Below are positions 1 through 8,691 of a DNA stretch of 64,000 nt, in pieces (the first letter of the stretch is position 1; every line of letters begins with the position of its first letter). A program made the position numbers and the translations under genes. Below the pieces are notes generated by a model. That model was not told the origin of the DNA, ran no database searches, and saw only the letters and a program-made list of their open reading frames with translations. The DNA lies in NCBI GenBank assembly GCA_050184115.1, contig JBFXAQ010000013.1, positions 117,003-181,002 on the forward strand, given 5' to 3'. Source of the DNA: JACKNG01 sp050184115 (GTDB taxonomy: Bacteria > Pseudomonadota > Gammaproteobacteria > Ga0077536).

Positions 1-447
1 ACACTCGCCAACCATCCCGAGCTCGCGCGCGACTGGCTCGGCTTCGCGCTGCACATTCTCAAGCGCAACAGCCTGCCGGCGCGCGAACGTGAGCTGCTGA
101 TCCTGCGCACCGGCTGGTTGTGCGAGGCCGAGTACGAGTGGGCCCACCACGTCGTCATCGGCAAGGAATCGGGGCTCGTCGACGGCGACGTCGAACGCAT
201 CATGCAGGGGCCCAACGCGCCGGACCTGGAGCCGCGCGATCGCCTGCTCCTGCGCGCCGCCGACGAGCTGCATCGCGACCAGCGGGTGAGCCAGGCGACC
301 TGGAACGCGCTCGGCCAGCACTACGACACGCGGCAGATGATGGACATCGTCATGACCGTCGGCCAGTACACCCTGGTGTCGATGGCGCTCAAGAGTTTCG
401 GCGTGCAACTCGAGGACGGCTTCACGGGCTTCGAAGCTACGCCCTGA
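1..447 (+). CDS. Carboxymuconolactone decarboxylase-family protein (5' end missing)
   Basis: The reading frame is open from the first base of the window to a TGA at 445-447, so the N-terminus lies outside. The visible 148 residues read TLANHPELARDWLGFALHIL..., with LPARERELLILRTGWL followed by CEAEYEWAHH. That is the usual helical core of the AhpD/carboxymuconolactone decarboxylase fold. No CxxC redox pair is visible, so peroxidase activity is unlikely; a lactone decarboxylase-like or uncharacterised role is more probable. It lies 22 nt before a thiolase-like/DUF35 pair on the same strand and is probably cotranscribed with it. The family is clear, the substrate unknown. Confidence 0.85.
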   Translation, partial: TLANHPELARDWLGFALHILKRNSLPARERELLILRTGWLCEAEYEWAHHVVIGKESGLVDGDVERIMQGPNAPDLEPRDRLLLRAADELHRDQRVSQATWNALGQHYDTRQMMDIVMTVGQYTLVSMALKSFGVQLEDGFTGFEATP

Positions 448-469
448 CGCGCGGCCGACGGCAGTCCGC

Positions 470-1609
470 ATGCGCCGCTACGCCATCGCCGGTCTCGGGG
501 TCACCCGCCAGGGCGTGATCCCCGACACCTCGGCCGAACAGCTCGCCTGGGATGCGGTGGAACTCGCGCTGGCCGACAGCGGGCTCGCCCGTGGCGCCGT
601 CGACGGCTACGTGTTCCAACCCGGTTTCGGCGAGAACACGACCGGGCTCGCCGCGGCGCGCGCCGCGCTCGGCGCCAACGTCACCTTGCAGGTCAACTCG
701 AGCGGCGCCACGGCCATCCTTGCCGTCGCCACCGCCATCGGCCTGATCGAATCAGGCGCGGCCGATCACGTGATGTGCGTGCATGCCACCAACGCGCGCT
801 CGCAGGCGGTGACGGTGGGCGAGGGCGAGGCGAATGCCTACGCCACCTTCGGCCTCTTCTCGCCCGGCGCGCGCATGGCGCTCGGTGCACAGAGCTGGTT
901 CGACAAGTACGGCCGTGATTCGGCTGACCTCGCCGAAATCGCCGTCGCCCTGCGCGCCAACGCGGTGCCGCGCGCGGACGCCTACCGCCACGGCCAGCCG
1001 ATCACCGTCGACGAGCACCAGGCCTCGCGCTTCATCGTGCGCCCGCTGCGGCTGTACGACTATTGCCTGGTCACCGACGGCGCCGTCGCCTTCGTCGTCA
1101 CCACGCTGGACCGCGCACGCGATCTCGCCCGCCCGCCGGTCGCCGTGCTCGGCCTCGGCGCCAGTCACGAGGTCGGTCTTGCGCAGGTCCACGGGCGGGC
1201 GCCCGGCATCGCGAGTGCGGATTTCGATGCGGGCGCGGCGCGCACGCGCGCCTTTGCCGCCGCCGGCCTCGGCATCGCCGACATCGACGTGTGCCAGTTC
1301 TACGACGCCTTCACCATCCTCGTCGCGCAGCAGATCGAAGCCTATGGCTTGTGCGGCCCGGGCGAGGCGGCCGACTGGGTGCGCGCGGGCAATTTCCGTT
1401 TCGATTCCGCGCGGCCCTGCAACACCTCGGGCACGCTGCATTCGTGGGGCTACGTGCAGGGCTTCACCCACATCGCCGAGGCCGTGCGCCAGCTGCGCGG
1501 CGAGGGCGGCGCGACCCAGGTCGCCGGCGCCGAGACCGCGCTGGTCACCAACATCGGGCTGACCGGGGCAGGCCAGGCGCACGCGGCGTTGATCCTGGGA
1601 CGTTCGTGA
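470..1609 (+). CDS. Thiolase-like protein (SCP-x/Ltp2 type) lacking the nucleophilic Cys
   Basis: A 379-residue thiolase-fold protein of the lipid-transfer/SCP-x branch. The N-terminal pattern RYAIAGLGVTRQG and the C-terminal CNTSGTLHSWG...GFTHIAEAVRQL block are typical. Where ordinary thiolases carry Cys-x-Ser-Gly, this one reads V-N-S-S-G (about residues 75-79), so the acyl-accepting Cys is missing. The next gene encodes a DUF35 protein. Thiolase-like/DUF35 pairs are known from steroid side-chain removal, where Ltp2-type members work as retro-aldolases on beta-hydroxyacyl-CoA. I infer an aldolase-like rather than Claisen-type reaction. The start ATG at 470 gives a normal family N-terminus. 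Confidence 0.85.
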   Translation: MRRYAIAGLGVTRQGVIPDTSAEQLAWDAVELALADSGLARGAVDGYVFQPGFGENTTGLAAARAALGANVTLQVNSSGATAILAVATAIGLIESGAADHVMCVHATNARSQAVTVGEGEANAYATFGLFSPGARMALGAQSWFDKYGRDSADLAEIAVALRANAVPRADAYRHGQPITVDEHQASRFIVRPLRLYDYCLVTDGAVAFVVTTLDRARDLARPPVAVLGLGASHEVGLAQVHGRAPGIASADFDAGAARTRAFAAAGLGIADIDVCQFYDAFTILVAQQIEAYGLCGPGEAADWVRAGNFRFDSARPCNTSGTLHSWGYVQGFTHIAEAVRQLRGEGGATQVAGAETALVTNIGLTGAGQAHAALILGRS

Positions 1610-1625
1610 TGCGCGGTGAGCCGGC

Positions 1626-2066
1626 ATGAGTGAAGACGTGGATCACGGCACGGCCATGCCGCCTCAACGCGTGGTCGGCCCGGGCGAGGCGCCGTTCTGG
1701 GCGGCCATCGATGCTGGTACGCTGGCCCTGGCGCATTGCGCCTGCGGTGCGTGCTACGCGCAGTCTCAGGCCTGCCTGGCCTGCGGCGCGGCGGCGGAAG
1801 CGTTGCACTGGGCGCCGGCTGCGGGCCGCGCGACCCTGGTCAGCTACGTCGTCTTCGACAAGGCCTACCATGCGTACTTCGCCGCGCGCCTGCCGTACGT
1901 GGTCGCGGTCGTCGCGCTGGTCGAGGGACCTGAACTCGTCACCAACGTGGTGGAAGTCGCGGCCGCCGAACTCGCCGCCGGCGCGTTGCGCATCGGCATG
2001 CCGTTGCAGCTCCGCGTGGTGCGACGCGATGGTCAGGCCATCCACGAGGCGGTGCGCGCGGACTGA
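1626..2066 (+). CDS. DUF35 zinc-ribbon/OB-fold partner protein
   Basis: A 146-residue protein with the two parts of DUF35: a rubredoxin-like zinc ribbon (C40-x2-C43 and C50-x2-C53, with additional Cys at 38) and a beta-rich OB-fold (GRATLVSYVVFDKAYH, LPYVVAVVALVEGPELVTNVV). DUF35 proteins bind acyl-CoA and form obligate complexes with thiolase-like enzymes. It starts 16 nt after the thiolase-like gene, so the two are very likely cotranslated and form one complex. Its own catalysis is not expected. Confidence 0.88.
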   Translation: MSEDVDHGTAMPPQRVVGPGEAPFWAAIDAGTLALAHCACGACYAQSQACLACGAAAEALHWAPAAGRATLVSYVVFDKAYHAYFAARLPYVVAVVALVEGPELVTNVVEVAAAELAAGALRIGMPLQLRVVRRDGQAIHEAVRAD

Positions 2067-2105
2067 GCAGCGCGCGCCAGTTCAGGGTGGCAACGAGCCC
2101 ACCAG

Positions 2106-2864
2106 TCACGGCGGTAGCCAGGGCAACAGCCACGGCAGCAGCCAGGGCAACAGCCAGGGCAACAGCAAGGGCAGCGAGACGGCGGTGAAGAGTCCGTTCA
2201 GGCCCATCGCCAGCGCCGCGAAGGCGCCGGCCTGTTCGCTGACCTGGAAGGCCCGCGCGGTGCCGATGCCGTGGGCGGCGAGACCGATGGCAAAACCGCG
2301 GATGGCATCGTCCTCGACGCGCAACAGCCGGAACACGTAACGCCCGCCGACCGCGCCGAGAATGCCGGTGGCGATGACCAGCACGGCGGTCAGGGACGGC
2401 AGGCCGCCGAGCTTCTCGGCCACGCCCATGGCGATCGGCGTGGTCACGCTCTTCGGCGCCAGCGACATCAGCAGTTCGTGGTCGCCGCCGAGCAGGCCGC
2501 CGAGGACGACCGCCGAGAGGGCCGCGGCGAGCGAGCCGCAGACGAGCGCCAGCGCCAGCGGCGCGGCCATCGCGCGCAGGCGGCCGAACTGGGCGTAGAG
2601 CGGGATGGCCAGCGCGACAGTGGCCGGGCCGAGCAGGAAGTGCACGAATTGCGCGCCCTCGAAATAGACCGCGTAGGGCGTGTCGGTGGCGAGCAGGATG
2701 GCGGCCAGCATCGCCACCGACAGCAGCACGGGGTTGGCCGCCGGATGACCGCCCAGCCGGGTGTGGACCACGCAGGCGCCCTGGTAGCAGACCAGGGTCA
2801 GGGTGAGGCCGAGCAGCGGCGATTCGGCGAGGTAGACCCAGATGGCGGCGACCGAGTCGTTCAT
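2106..2864 (-). CDS. lrgB: LrgB-family membrane protein with Leu-Leu-Pro-Trp repeat tail
   Basis: A 252-residue polytopic membrane protein matching LrgB/CidB: NPVLLSVAMLAAILLATDTPYAVYFEGAQFVHFLLGPATVALAIPLY and LLMSLAPKSVTTPIAMGVAEKLGG are diagnostic blocks, and AAHGIGTARAFQVSEQAGAFAALAMGLNG closes the domain. LrgAB proteins are linked to murein hydrolase control and, in some bacteria and chloroplasts, to pyruvate or glycolate transport. The ATG at 2864 overlaps the lrgA stop by 4 nt. An upstream open frame exists but the family N-terminus (MNDSVAAIWVYLAESPLLG) fixes the start. The C-terminus ends in a tandem LLPW repeat, which is unusual and may vary between strains. Confidence 0.92.
   Translation of the reverse strand: MNDSVAAIWVYLAESPLLGLTLTLVCYQGACVVHTRLGGHPAANPVLLSVAMLAAILLATDTPYAVYFEGAQFVHFLLGPATVALAIPLYAQFGRLRAMAAPLALALVCGSLAAALSAVVLGGLLGGDHELLMSLAPKSVTTPIAMGVAEKLGGLPSLTAVLVIATGILGAVGGRYVFRLLRVEDDAIRGFAIGLAAHGIGTARAFQVSEQAGAFAALAMGLNGLFTAVSLPLLLPWLLPWLLPWLLPWLPP
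2122..2169. repeat. Four tandem 12-bp units inside the lrgB 3' end
   Basis: Four consecutive units (2122-2133, 2134-2145, 2146-2157, 2158-2169) are variants of GGCAACAGCCAG; a degenerate fifth begins at 2170. On the minus strand each unit encodes Leu-Leu-Pro-Trp, giving the LrgB protein a repetitive C-terminal tail. The unit length is a multiple of three, so expansion or contraction would not shift the frame. Confidence 0.85.
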
Positions 2865-3220
2865 TCGGCGTCGCCGCGCGCGGTCGCGGGCGCGACCAGT
2901 ATCTTCAGCACCAGCGCGGTGACGGCGAGCCCGATGAGGGTGCTGAGCACCAGCGCGACCACCAGCGGCAGCCAGTCCTGCGCCACGCGGTGGGCGTGGA
3001 CCAGTACACCGGTGCCGGCCGGCACGAACAACAGCGAGAGATGCTGCAGCAGCCCTTGCGCCGTGCCGCGCAACTCGGCATCGGGGCCGCGCCGCAGCGC
3101 CAGCATCCCCAGCAGCAGGGCCATGCCGACGACCGGCCCCGGCACGGCGAGCTGCAGCCAGCGGGCGAGGACCTCCCCGGCGAGCTGGAACAGCAGCAAC
3201 AGGGTCAGCGCGCGCAGCAC
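2861..3220 (-). CDS. lrgA: LrgA/CidA-family holin-like membrane protein
   Basis: A 119-residue protein with four predicted membrane segments, the CidA/LrgA length and layout. The motif LAVPGPVVGMALLLGMLALR in the first half is the family signature, followed by a region LLQHLSLLFVPAGTGVLVH. It is translationally coupled to lrgB by a 4-nt overlap, and the order lrgA-lrgB is standard. It lies 12 nt downstream of a Baeyer-Villiger monooxygenase on the same strand and may share its transcript. Confidence 0.9.
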   Translation of the reverse strand: MLRALTLLLLFQLAGEVLARWLQLAVPGPVVGMALLLGMLALRRGPDAELRGTAQGLLQHLSLLFVPAGTGVLVHAHRVAQDWLPLVVALVLSTLIGLAVTALVLKILVAPATARGDAE

Positions 3221-3232
3221 GGCGCGCGCCGA

Positions 3233-4912
3233 CTAGCGCAGCGGGCCGCTGTCGGCCGCCGCGGTCCCGGAGAACTCGATGTCGCGATAACCGTCCGCCG
3301 CTGCCTTGAGGTGCTTGGCGTACTCCACCCCGCCGGTGGCGAAGATGTTGTAGCGCGTGTGGCCGTACTCGTGGCCCTGGAGGTTGGAGTTGTAGCCCGT
3401 GATCCAGCTCTGCGCCTTGTTGATGAGCAGGCCCTGGTAGCTCTGCTTCACGGCCTCGAACCAGCGCTGCTCGGCCGTGGCGCCGACATCGAAGCGGGTG
3501 AGGCCGTGCGCCCACAGGTGCTCGAACAGCGGCATCAGCCAGTCGACGGCGACTTCCGAACCGCGCGGGAAGTTGGCCGCGGCGATCTGCGGGCCGCCCA
3601 GCATCGCCAGGTTGGGGAAGCCGTGGACCAGCATGCCGAGGTAGGTGACCGGGCCGCGTGCCCACTTGTCACGGAGCTTCGCGCCGCCGAGGCCGCGGAT
3701 GTCGATGCGATCGTAGGCGCCGGTGAAGGCGTCGAAGCCGGTGGCGTAGATCAGTACGTCGAACTCGAACTCGCGGTCGGTGGTGCAGAGGCCGGTCGGC
3801 GTGATGCGCTCGATGGGGGTCGCCTTGGCATTGACCAGTTCGACGTTGTCGCGGTTGTAGGCCTCGAAGTAGCGTGTTTCGAGCGGCAGGCGCTGCACGC
3901 CGAAGCCGTGATCCTTCGGGATCAGGAGTTCGGCCACGGCCGGGTCCCTGACCCGTTGGCGGATGCGGTCGGCGATGTAGTCCGACAGCTCGGCGTTCGC
4001 TTTCTCGTCGATGAAGATCTCGGGAAAGTTGGCCAGCCAGATGCTGAAACCTGGCTGTTCGTAGAGCTCGTCCCAGAACGCGCGGCGCTCTTCGGCGGTG
4101 AGGTCGTAGAAGCTGCGCGGATCCGGCACGTGCTCGAAGGCGGCCGGCGACTTTGCGCAGGCCGCGAAGATCTCGTCGTAGCGCGCGCGGATCGAGGCCA
4201 TTTCCTCGTCGCTGATCGGTCCGTTGTTGAGCGGCGCGGCCCAGTTGGCGCGGCGCTGGAACACCGTCAGGTGGCCGGCCTGCTCGGCGATCACCGGGAT
4301 GATCTGGATCGCCGTCGCGCCCGTGCCGATGATACCGACGCGCTTGCCGGCGAGATCGAGCGGTTCGTGCGGCCAGTCGTTGGGATGGAAGGCGATGCCC
4401 TGGAAATCGTCGATGCCCTCGATGCACGGCAGGGTCGGCGTCGACAGCGGCCCGAGCGCGGTGACGACGATGCGCGATGACAGATGGCGGCCATCGCCGA
4501 GCGTGAGGTGCCAGGTGTCGCTGTCCTCGTCGAACCGCATGGCAGTGACCTTGCAGCCGAACTGCATGTGGTCACGCAGGTCGAGCTTGTCGACGACGTA
4601 CTCGAGGTAGCGCAGGGTTTCCGGTTGCGGTGAGAAGCGTTCCTTCCAGTGCCATTCCTCGAGCAGTTCCTTCGAGAAGGAATAGCCGTAGGTGTAGCTC
4701 TCGGAATCGAAGCGTGCGCCCGGGTAGCGGTTGCTCCACCAGGTGCCGCCGGGGCCGTCGTTGGCATCGAGGACGGTGGCCTTGATGCCGAGATCGAGCA
4801 GCCGCTTGATCTGGTAGATGCCGGAGACGCCGGCGCCGATGACGATCACTTCGTAGTCGTAAGGCGCCGTCGCCGGCGCGAGTGGCGTGGTCCGGGTCGC
4901 AGTACTGGCCAT
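3233..4912 (-). CDS. Baeyer-Villiger monooxygenase (cyclohexanone monooxygenase type)
   Basis: A 559-residue flavoprotein. FAD-binding GxGxxG is at residues 26-31, the second, NADPH-binding, Rossmann motif GxGxxA near 196-201, and between them the BVMO fingerprint FxGxxxHxxxWP at 170-181 (F170, H176, W180, P181). Length and motifs fit type I Baeyer-Villiger monooxygenases, which insert oxygen next to a ketone using NADPH and O2 to give an ester or lactone. The ATG at 4912 is preceded by a purine-rich GAGGGGAAAG. The substrate cannot be read from sequence; a cyclic or aryl ketone is plausible. Confidence 0.9.
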   Translation of the reverse strand: MASTATRTTPLAPATAPYDYEVIVIGAGVSGIYQIKRLLDLGIKATVLDANDGPGGTWWSNRYPGARFDSESYTYGYSFSKELLEEWHWKERFSPQPETLRYLEYVVDKLDLRDHMQFGCKVTAMRFDEDSDTWHLTLGDGRHLSSRIVVTALGPLSTPTLPCIEGIDDFQGIAFHPNDWPHEPLDLAGKRVGIIGTGATAIQIIPVIAEQAGHLTVFQRRANWAAPLNNGPISDEEMASIRARYDEIFAACAKSPAAFEHVPDPRSFYDLTAEERRAFWDELYEQPGFSIWLANFPEIFIDEKANAELSDYIADRIRQRVRDPAVAELLIPKDHGFGVQRLPLETRYFEAYNRDNVELVNAKATPIERITPTGLCTTDREFEFDVLIYATGFDAFTGAYDRIDIRGLGGAKLRDKWARGPVTYLGMLVHGFPNLAMLGGPQIAAANFPRGSEVAVDWLMPLFEHLWAHGLTRFDVGATAEQRWFEAVKQSYQGLLINKAQSWITGYNSNLQGHEYGHTRYNIFATGGVEYAKHLKAAADGYRDIEFSGTAAADSGPLR

Positions 4913-5066
4913 GGTCTTTCCCCTCGTTGTGCGTTGCGTGGCGCCGCGGCGTGCTCGGGCATCGTCGCGGGGCCGCGGGTCCGGCGTCGTCAGCCGCGTG
5001 TCGTCACCATCGGCCGCATGTTAGCCGCGGTTTCCGCCGCCGCCAAAGCGCCCCCGTCACGCCGTC

Positions 5067-5873
5067 TCACTGGCCGGCCGCGCGCTTGGTCCAATCCGGC
5101 TTGCGCTTGGCGAGGAAGGCGTCGATGCCCTCGGCGAGGTCGCCGTTGGCGACGGTCAGGATCTGGTTGCGGTCTTCCAACGCGATCGCGGCGTCGAGGC
5201 CCTGGGCATCGACGTTGGCCCAGAACGCCTCCTTGGTCAGGCGCAGGCCGAGCGGGGCGGTCGCCACCATGTCGTCGGCGAGCGCCTTGCCGGTCGCCTG
5301 CAACTCGTCGGCCGGCACGACGTGGCTGACGAGGCCGATGGCGAGGGCGCGCTCGGCGTCGATGAAACGCCCGGTGTAGAGCAGTTCCGCCGCGTTCGAG
5401 GTGCCGACCAGTCGGGCGAGGTGGTAGCTCGAGCCCATTTCGCAGCCCGACAGGCCGATCTTGATGAAAGCGCAGTTCATCTTCGTACCCGCGGCGGCGA
5501 TGCGGACATCGCAGCCGAGGGCAATGGAGAAGCCGCCGCCGGCAGCGTAGCCGTGCAGGAGACCGATCACGGGTTGTGGCGCGCGGCGCATCTTCAGCAC
5601 CAGCCCGGAGAAGCGGCGCTGGCTGATCATGCCGCTGTCGCTGTCGCGCAACGGCTCGCGTTCGGGGTCCTTCATGTCGAGGCCGGCGCAGAACATGCGC
5701 CCGGCGCCGCGCATCACCACCACGCGAACGGCGTGGTCGTCCTGCAGGCGGTCGAAGTAGTCGTGCAGCTCGCTGACCATGCGGCGGCTGAGGGCATTCA
5801 GGGCGTCGGGGCGGTTCAGGGTGAGCCAATCGACCGCGCCGTCCTTCTCGATCTGCAGGGTGGTGTAACTCAT
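5067..5873 (-). CDS. Enoyl-CoA hydratase/isomerase (crotonase) family protein
   Basis: A 268-residue crotonase-fold protein. The oxyanion-hole elements are visible as GRMFCAGLDM (N-terminal half) and HGYAAGGGFSIALGCDVRIA. LNRPDALNALSRRM is the usual N-terminal strand and helix. Members hydrate or isomerise enoyl-CoA thioesters. The segment KIGLSGCEMGSSYHLARLVG replaces the more usual PGxGGT, as in several crotonases of ring or terpenoid catabolism, so simple beta-oxidation hydratase activity is not certain. It reads in the same direction as the BVMO, with 154 nt between them. Confidence 0.88.
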   Translation of the reverse strand: MSYTTLQIEKDGAVDWLTLNRPDALNALSRRMVSELHDYFDRLQDDHAVRVVVMRGAGRMFCAGLDMKDPEREPLRDSDSGMISQRRFSGLVLKMRRAPQPVIGLLHGYAAGGGFSIALGCDVRIAAAGTKMNCAFIKIGLSGCEMGSSYHLARLVGTSNAAELLYTGRFIDAERALAIGLVSHVVPADELQATGKALADDMVATAPLGLRLTKEAFWANVDAQGLDAAIALEDRNQILTVANGDLAEGIDAFLAKRKPDWTKRAAGQ

Positions 5874-6161
5874 CGAAGCGTTCCTGTCTGGAAGTTGATG
5901 TCACGGCCGGAATGCGTGCGCGACCCGCCGTCCCGGCCGTGGTCCGGCCGGCCAGCATACGCGCCCCGGGGCGATTGGTCGTACGTTGCGGGCCGGCGGC
6001 GGCGCGGAGGTGAGCGCCAGGAGCGGCGGCGTCAGGCCGACGGATACGGCGAAATGTGAAGCAGTCGGGCGTCACCGCATGTCTGCCACGCGATGCTGCC
6101 GACCCGGCGCCGCTGCCGCGGATGAGATGGTGCCGGGCTCTGTTCACCAGGGAGACGGGAC

Positions 6162-7046
6162 ATGCGCAAATCCCCTGCAATCCTCGCTGGCCTGCTGCTG
6201 GCCGCGACCACGCCGGCGATGGCCGCCACGCTGCCGACGCAGTGGGGTGTGATGGCATCGACCTTCTACGCGGAATGCACCCTCGTCAATTGCGACCAGG
6301 CTGGCTTCCTGTTCTTCGGCAACCCGGTCGTTGCGGACCTGGCCGACGGAAACCTCCACGAGACGCATGCCGCGGTCATCGATCGTCAGCAGGTGCACGA
6401 GGTGTTCGACGTCGGGCCCGTCGACATGGGCGAGACCAGCGCCGAGGTCGAACTCGACAACAGCTCGGTCAACGTGCCCCTGCTGCGTGCGCGGGCCAGT
6501 GCGAACGGCAGCGACGGCTGGGTCGGCGCGCTGGCGGTCGGCGTGCAGGGCTACCGTTACACCGGGCTCACACCCACGGTGATCAATCTCGATGCCGCCT
6601 TGAGCGGCAACGTGAACAACCCCCTGGCCTCGGACGTGACTGGCCTCGGCGCCGGACTCTGGTTGATTCGTGACGACCCGGCCATCGCCTTCCCGCTCGA
6701 CGCGCCGACCTCGATGGGCGAGTTCCTGCTCGAAGTTGCCGGCCTGCTGCCGGTGGTCGATTCCTGGGTGGTGGACGCCACCGCGACGGGCGCGGTCTCG
6801 CGCTCGACCGCGGCCGACGGCGACCCGCTGAGCATCGCGCTCGATCCGGGTGACCAGTTCTACCTGCTGGCCGCGCTGTCGGCCTCGGCGACCGGCGCCG
6901 GCGCGCTGGCCGATTCCTTCAGCACGCTGACCATGAGCTTCGACAGTCCCGCGTTGCTGGCCGCCGGTGTCGCCGTGCCGCTGCCGGCGGCGGCGTGGCT
7001 GTTCGGCTCGGCCGTGTTCGGCCTGGTGGTCGTGCGACGGCGCTGA
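6162..7046 (+). CDS. Secreted protein with VPLPA-CTERM sorting signal
   Basis: A 294-residue exported protein: signal peptide at 1-21 (MRKSPAILAGLLLAATTPAMA), a beta-rich unrecognised body, and a C-terminal VPLPAAAWLFGSAVFGLVVV followed by RRR. This tripartite tail (VPLPA motif, one membrane helix, basic end) is the VPLPA-CTERM form of PEP-CTERM-like sorting signals, which are processed by exosortase-type transpeptidases. No exosortase is in this window. The body shows no catalytic motif I recognise. A second protein with a similar tail is encoded at 15550-18120. Confidence 0.85.
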   Translation: MRKSPAILAGLLLAATTPAMAATLPTQWGVMASTFYAECTLVNCDQAGFLFFGNPVVADLADGNLHETHAAVIDRQQVHEVFDVGPVDMGETSAEVELDNSSVNVPLLRARASANGSDGWVGALAVGVQGYRYTGLTPTVINLDAALSGNVNNPLASDVTGLGAGLWLIRDDPAIAFPLDAPTSMGEFLLEVAGLLPVVDSWVVDATATGAVSRSTAADGDPLSIALDPGDQFYLLAALSASATGAGALADSFSTLTMSFDSPALLAAGVAVPLPAAAWLFGSAVFGLVVVRRR

Positions 7047-7149
7047 CGACACGTGGCGCGGGCGCTGGCGTCGTCTGTGCGGCGAGCCGACGCCCACCCC
7101 CCCGCGCTGCTGCAATCCGGCCCGCCGGCGCCGGCACGCCTGGCGGCGT

Positions 7150-7920
7150 TCACCAGGTCTCGACCCAGGGCCGCAGCACCAGCTCGGTGGTCCAGGCAGA
7201 GCGGTGCTGTTGGTGCAGCACCCAGTACATCTCGGCGATGTGATCGGGGTGCAGCAGGTTGTCACCGTCGTCCGTGCCGGCCAGGCGGTGGCGGCGCGTG
7301 CCGTCCTCGTGGACCCAGCCGACCGCGCCGTCGATGGGGACGTGCGCGACGTGGATGCCCTGCGGCATGAGCTCCCGCGCCATGCTCTGCGTGAGTCCCG
7401 CCTTGGCGTGGCAGGCCATCGCGAACGCGGCGCTGCGCGGATAGCCCTTGAGCGCGGCGCTCGCGTTGGTGAACAGGATCGTGCCGCGGCGGCCGTCCGC
7501 TGCGGGTGGCGCGTCGAGCAGGTGGCGCGCCGCCTGCTGAGCGACCAGGAAAGCGCTGAATGCCGACTGCGTGAGCACGTCCTGCACCAGCGCCGGATCG
7601 GCCGCCGTGACCGGCTGTCGCAGGATCTCCTGCACGCGGCCGTCGATGTTGTGCACCACCAGGCGCGGCACGCCGAGTTCGCCGCGGACCGTCTCGAACA
7701 GCGCGGTGACCGCGGCCGGGTCGGTGGCGTCGCAGGCGAAGCGGCGCACCCCCGCCGTGGCGCTCAGTGCCTGCAGGGCGGGCTTGTCTGGATTGCGCGC
7801 GGCCACCGCGACCGGCAGTCCCCTGGCGGCGAACAGGCGGGCGCAGCTCGCGCTGATACCGGGGCCGCCACCGACGATGAGTGCGACGGCCTGGCCGTCG
7901 GTCGATGAATCCTGCGTCAT
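7150..7920 (-). CDS. SDR-fold protein without the catalytic Tyr (paralogue 1)
   Basis: A 256-residue Rossmann protein starting MTQDSST at 7920. The nucleotide-binding loop is GGGPGISASCARLFAARG. The region where classical short-chain dehydrogenases have YxxxK reads MACHAK: the Lys is present but the Tyr position is Ala. The end, HRSAWTTELVLRPWVETW, matches the end of the next gene (HQDRSAWSFLHELRPFGENW), so the two are paralogues. A normal Tyr-dependent ketoreductase mechanism is unlikely; NAD(P)-binding with a different or no reaction is the cautious call. Confidence 0.85.
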   Translation of the reverse strand: MTQDSSTDGQAVALIVGGGPGISASCARLFAARGLPVAVAARNPDKPALQALSATAGVRRFACDATDPAAVTALFETVRGELGVPRLVVHNIDGRVQEILRQPVTAADPALVQDVLTQSAFSAFLVAQQAARHLLDAPPAADGRRGTILFTNASAALKGYPRSAAFAMACHAKAGLTQSMARELMPQGIHVAHVPIDGAVGWVHEDGTRRHRLAGTDDGDNLLHPDHIAEMYWVLHQQHRSAWTTELVLRPWVETW

Positions 7921-7976
7921 GTCGGAATTCTCCCCGGGGTCTGCCGAGTGGTTCGTGTTGCGCGGTCGACTGTCGC

Positions 7977-8681
7977 CTACCAGTTCTCGCCGAACGGCCG
8001 TAACTCGTGGAGGAACGACCAGGCCGAGCGGTCCTGGTGCGCCAGGTGCCAGATTTCCTCGGCGATCGCCGCCGGCTTGATGAAGAACTCGTCGGGCCGG
8101 TCGGCGAAGCGCCGGCGTGTCCACGCCAGGTCGATCACCGCGTCGATGACCACGTAGGCGACGTGCACTCCGCGCGGTCCGAGTTCGCGCGCCATGGCTT
8201 CGGCGAGGATGCGCTGCGCTGCCTTGGTCGGCGCGAAACCGGCGAATGCGGATTTGCCGCGCAGGGCGGCGGTGTTGCCGGTGACGACGATGGCGCCGCG
8301 GCCGGCGGCGATCATGTCCGGCGCGAGGCGCTGGCCGAGGTGGAGCAGGGCGAGCGTGTTGACGTGGAAATTCCGTTCCAGCACCGCGGCCTCGATGTCG
8401 AGGAAATTGCCGAACGCGCCGCCGACCGCGTTGTGCACGAGGACGGACGGTTGGCCGAGTTCGGCGCGCACGGTGGCCAGCGCCGCGTCGAGGGCATCGG
8501 TATCGGTGACGTCGCAGGGGCAGGCCAGCGCGTGCGGGATCTCGCTCGCCAGGGCGGCCAGGCGCTCGGCATTCCGGGCCAGCATGGCGACGGCATAGCC
8601 GCCGGCGGCGAAGCGCCGCGCGATGGCGGCGCCGGTGCCGGGGCCGACCCCGGTCACGAGTGCGACGGGTTGCGTGGTCAT
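7977..8681 (-). CDS. SDR-fold protein with Phe in place of the catalytic Tyr (paralogue 2)
   Basis: A 234-residue short-chain dehydrogenase-like protein starting at the ATG at 8681; a longer upstream frame lacks family similarity. The cofactor loop is TGVGPGTGAAIARRFAAGG. The active-site motif reads F-A-P-T-K in GFAPTKAAQRILAEAMARELGPRGVHVAYVVID, so Tyr of YxxxK is Phe. The same substitution type and a related C-terminus occur in the neighbouring gene, 56 nt downstream. The pair is flanked by a GST and a molybdenum enzyme on the same strand and could form one operon with them. Confidence 0.87.
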   Translation of the reverse strand: MTTQPVALVTGVGPGTGAAIARRFAAGGYAVAMLARNAERLAALASEIPHALACPCDVTDTDALDAALATVRAELGQPSVLVHNAVGGAFGNFLDIEAAVLERNFHVNTLALLHLGQRLAPDMIAAGRGAIVVTGNTAALRGKSAFAGFAPTKAAQRILAEAMARELGPRGVHVAYVVIDAVIDLAWTRRRFADRPDEFFIKPAAIAEEIWHLAHQDRSAWSFLHELRPFGENW

Positions 8682-8691
8682 CGTCGCCTCC

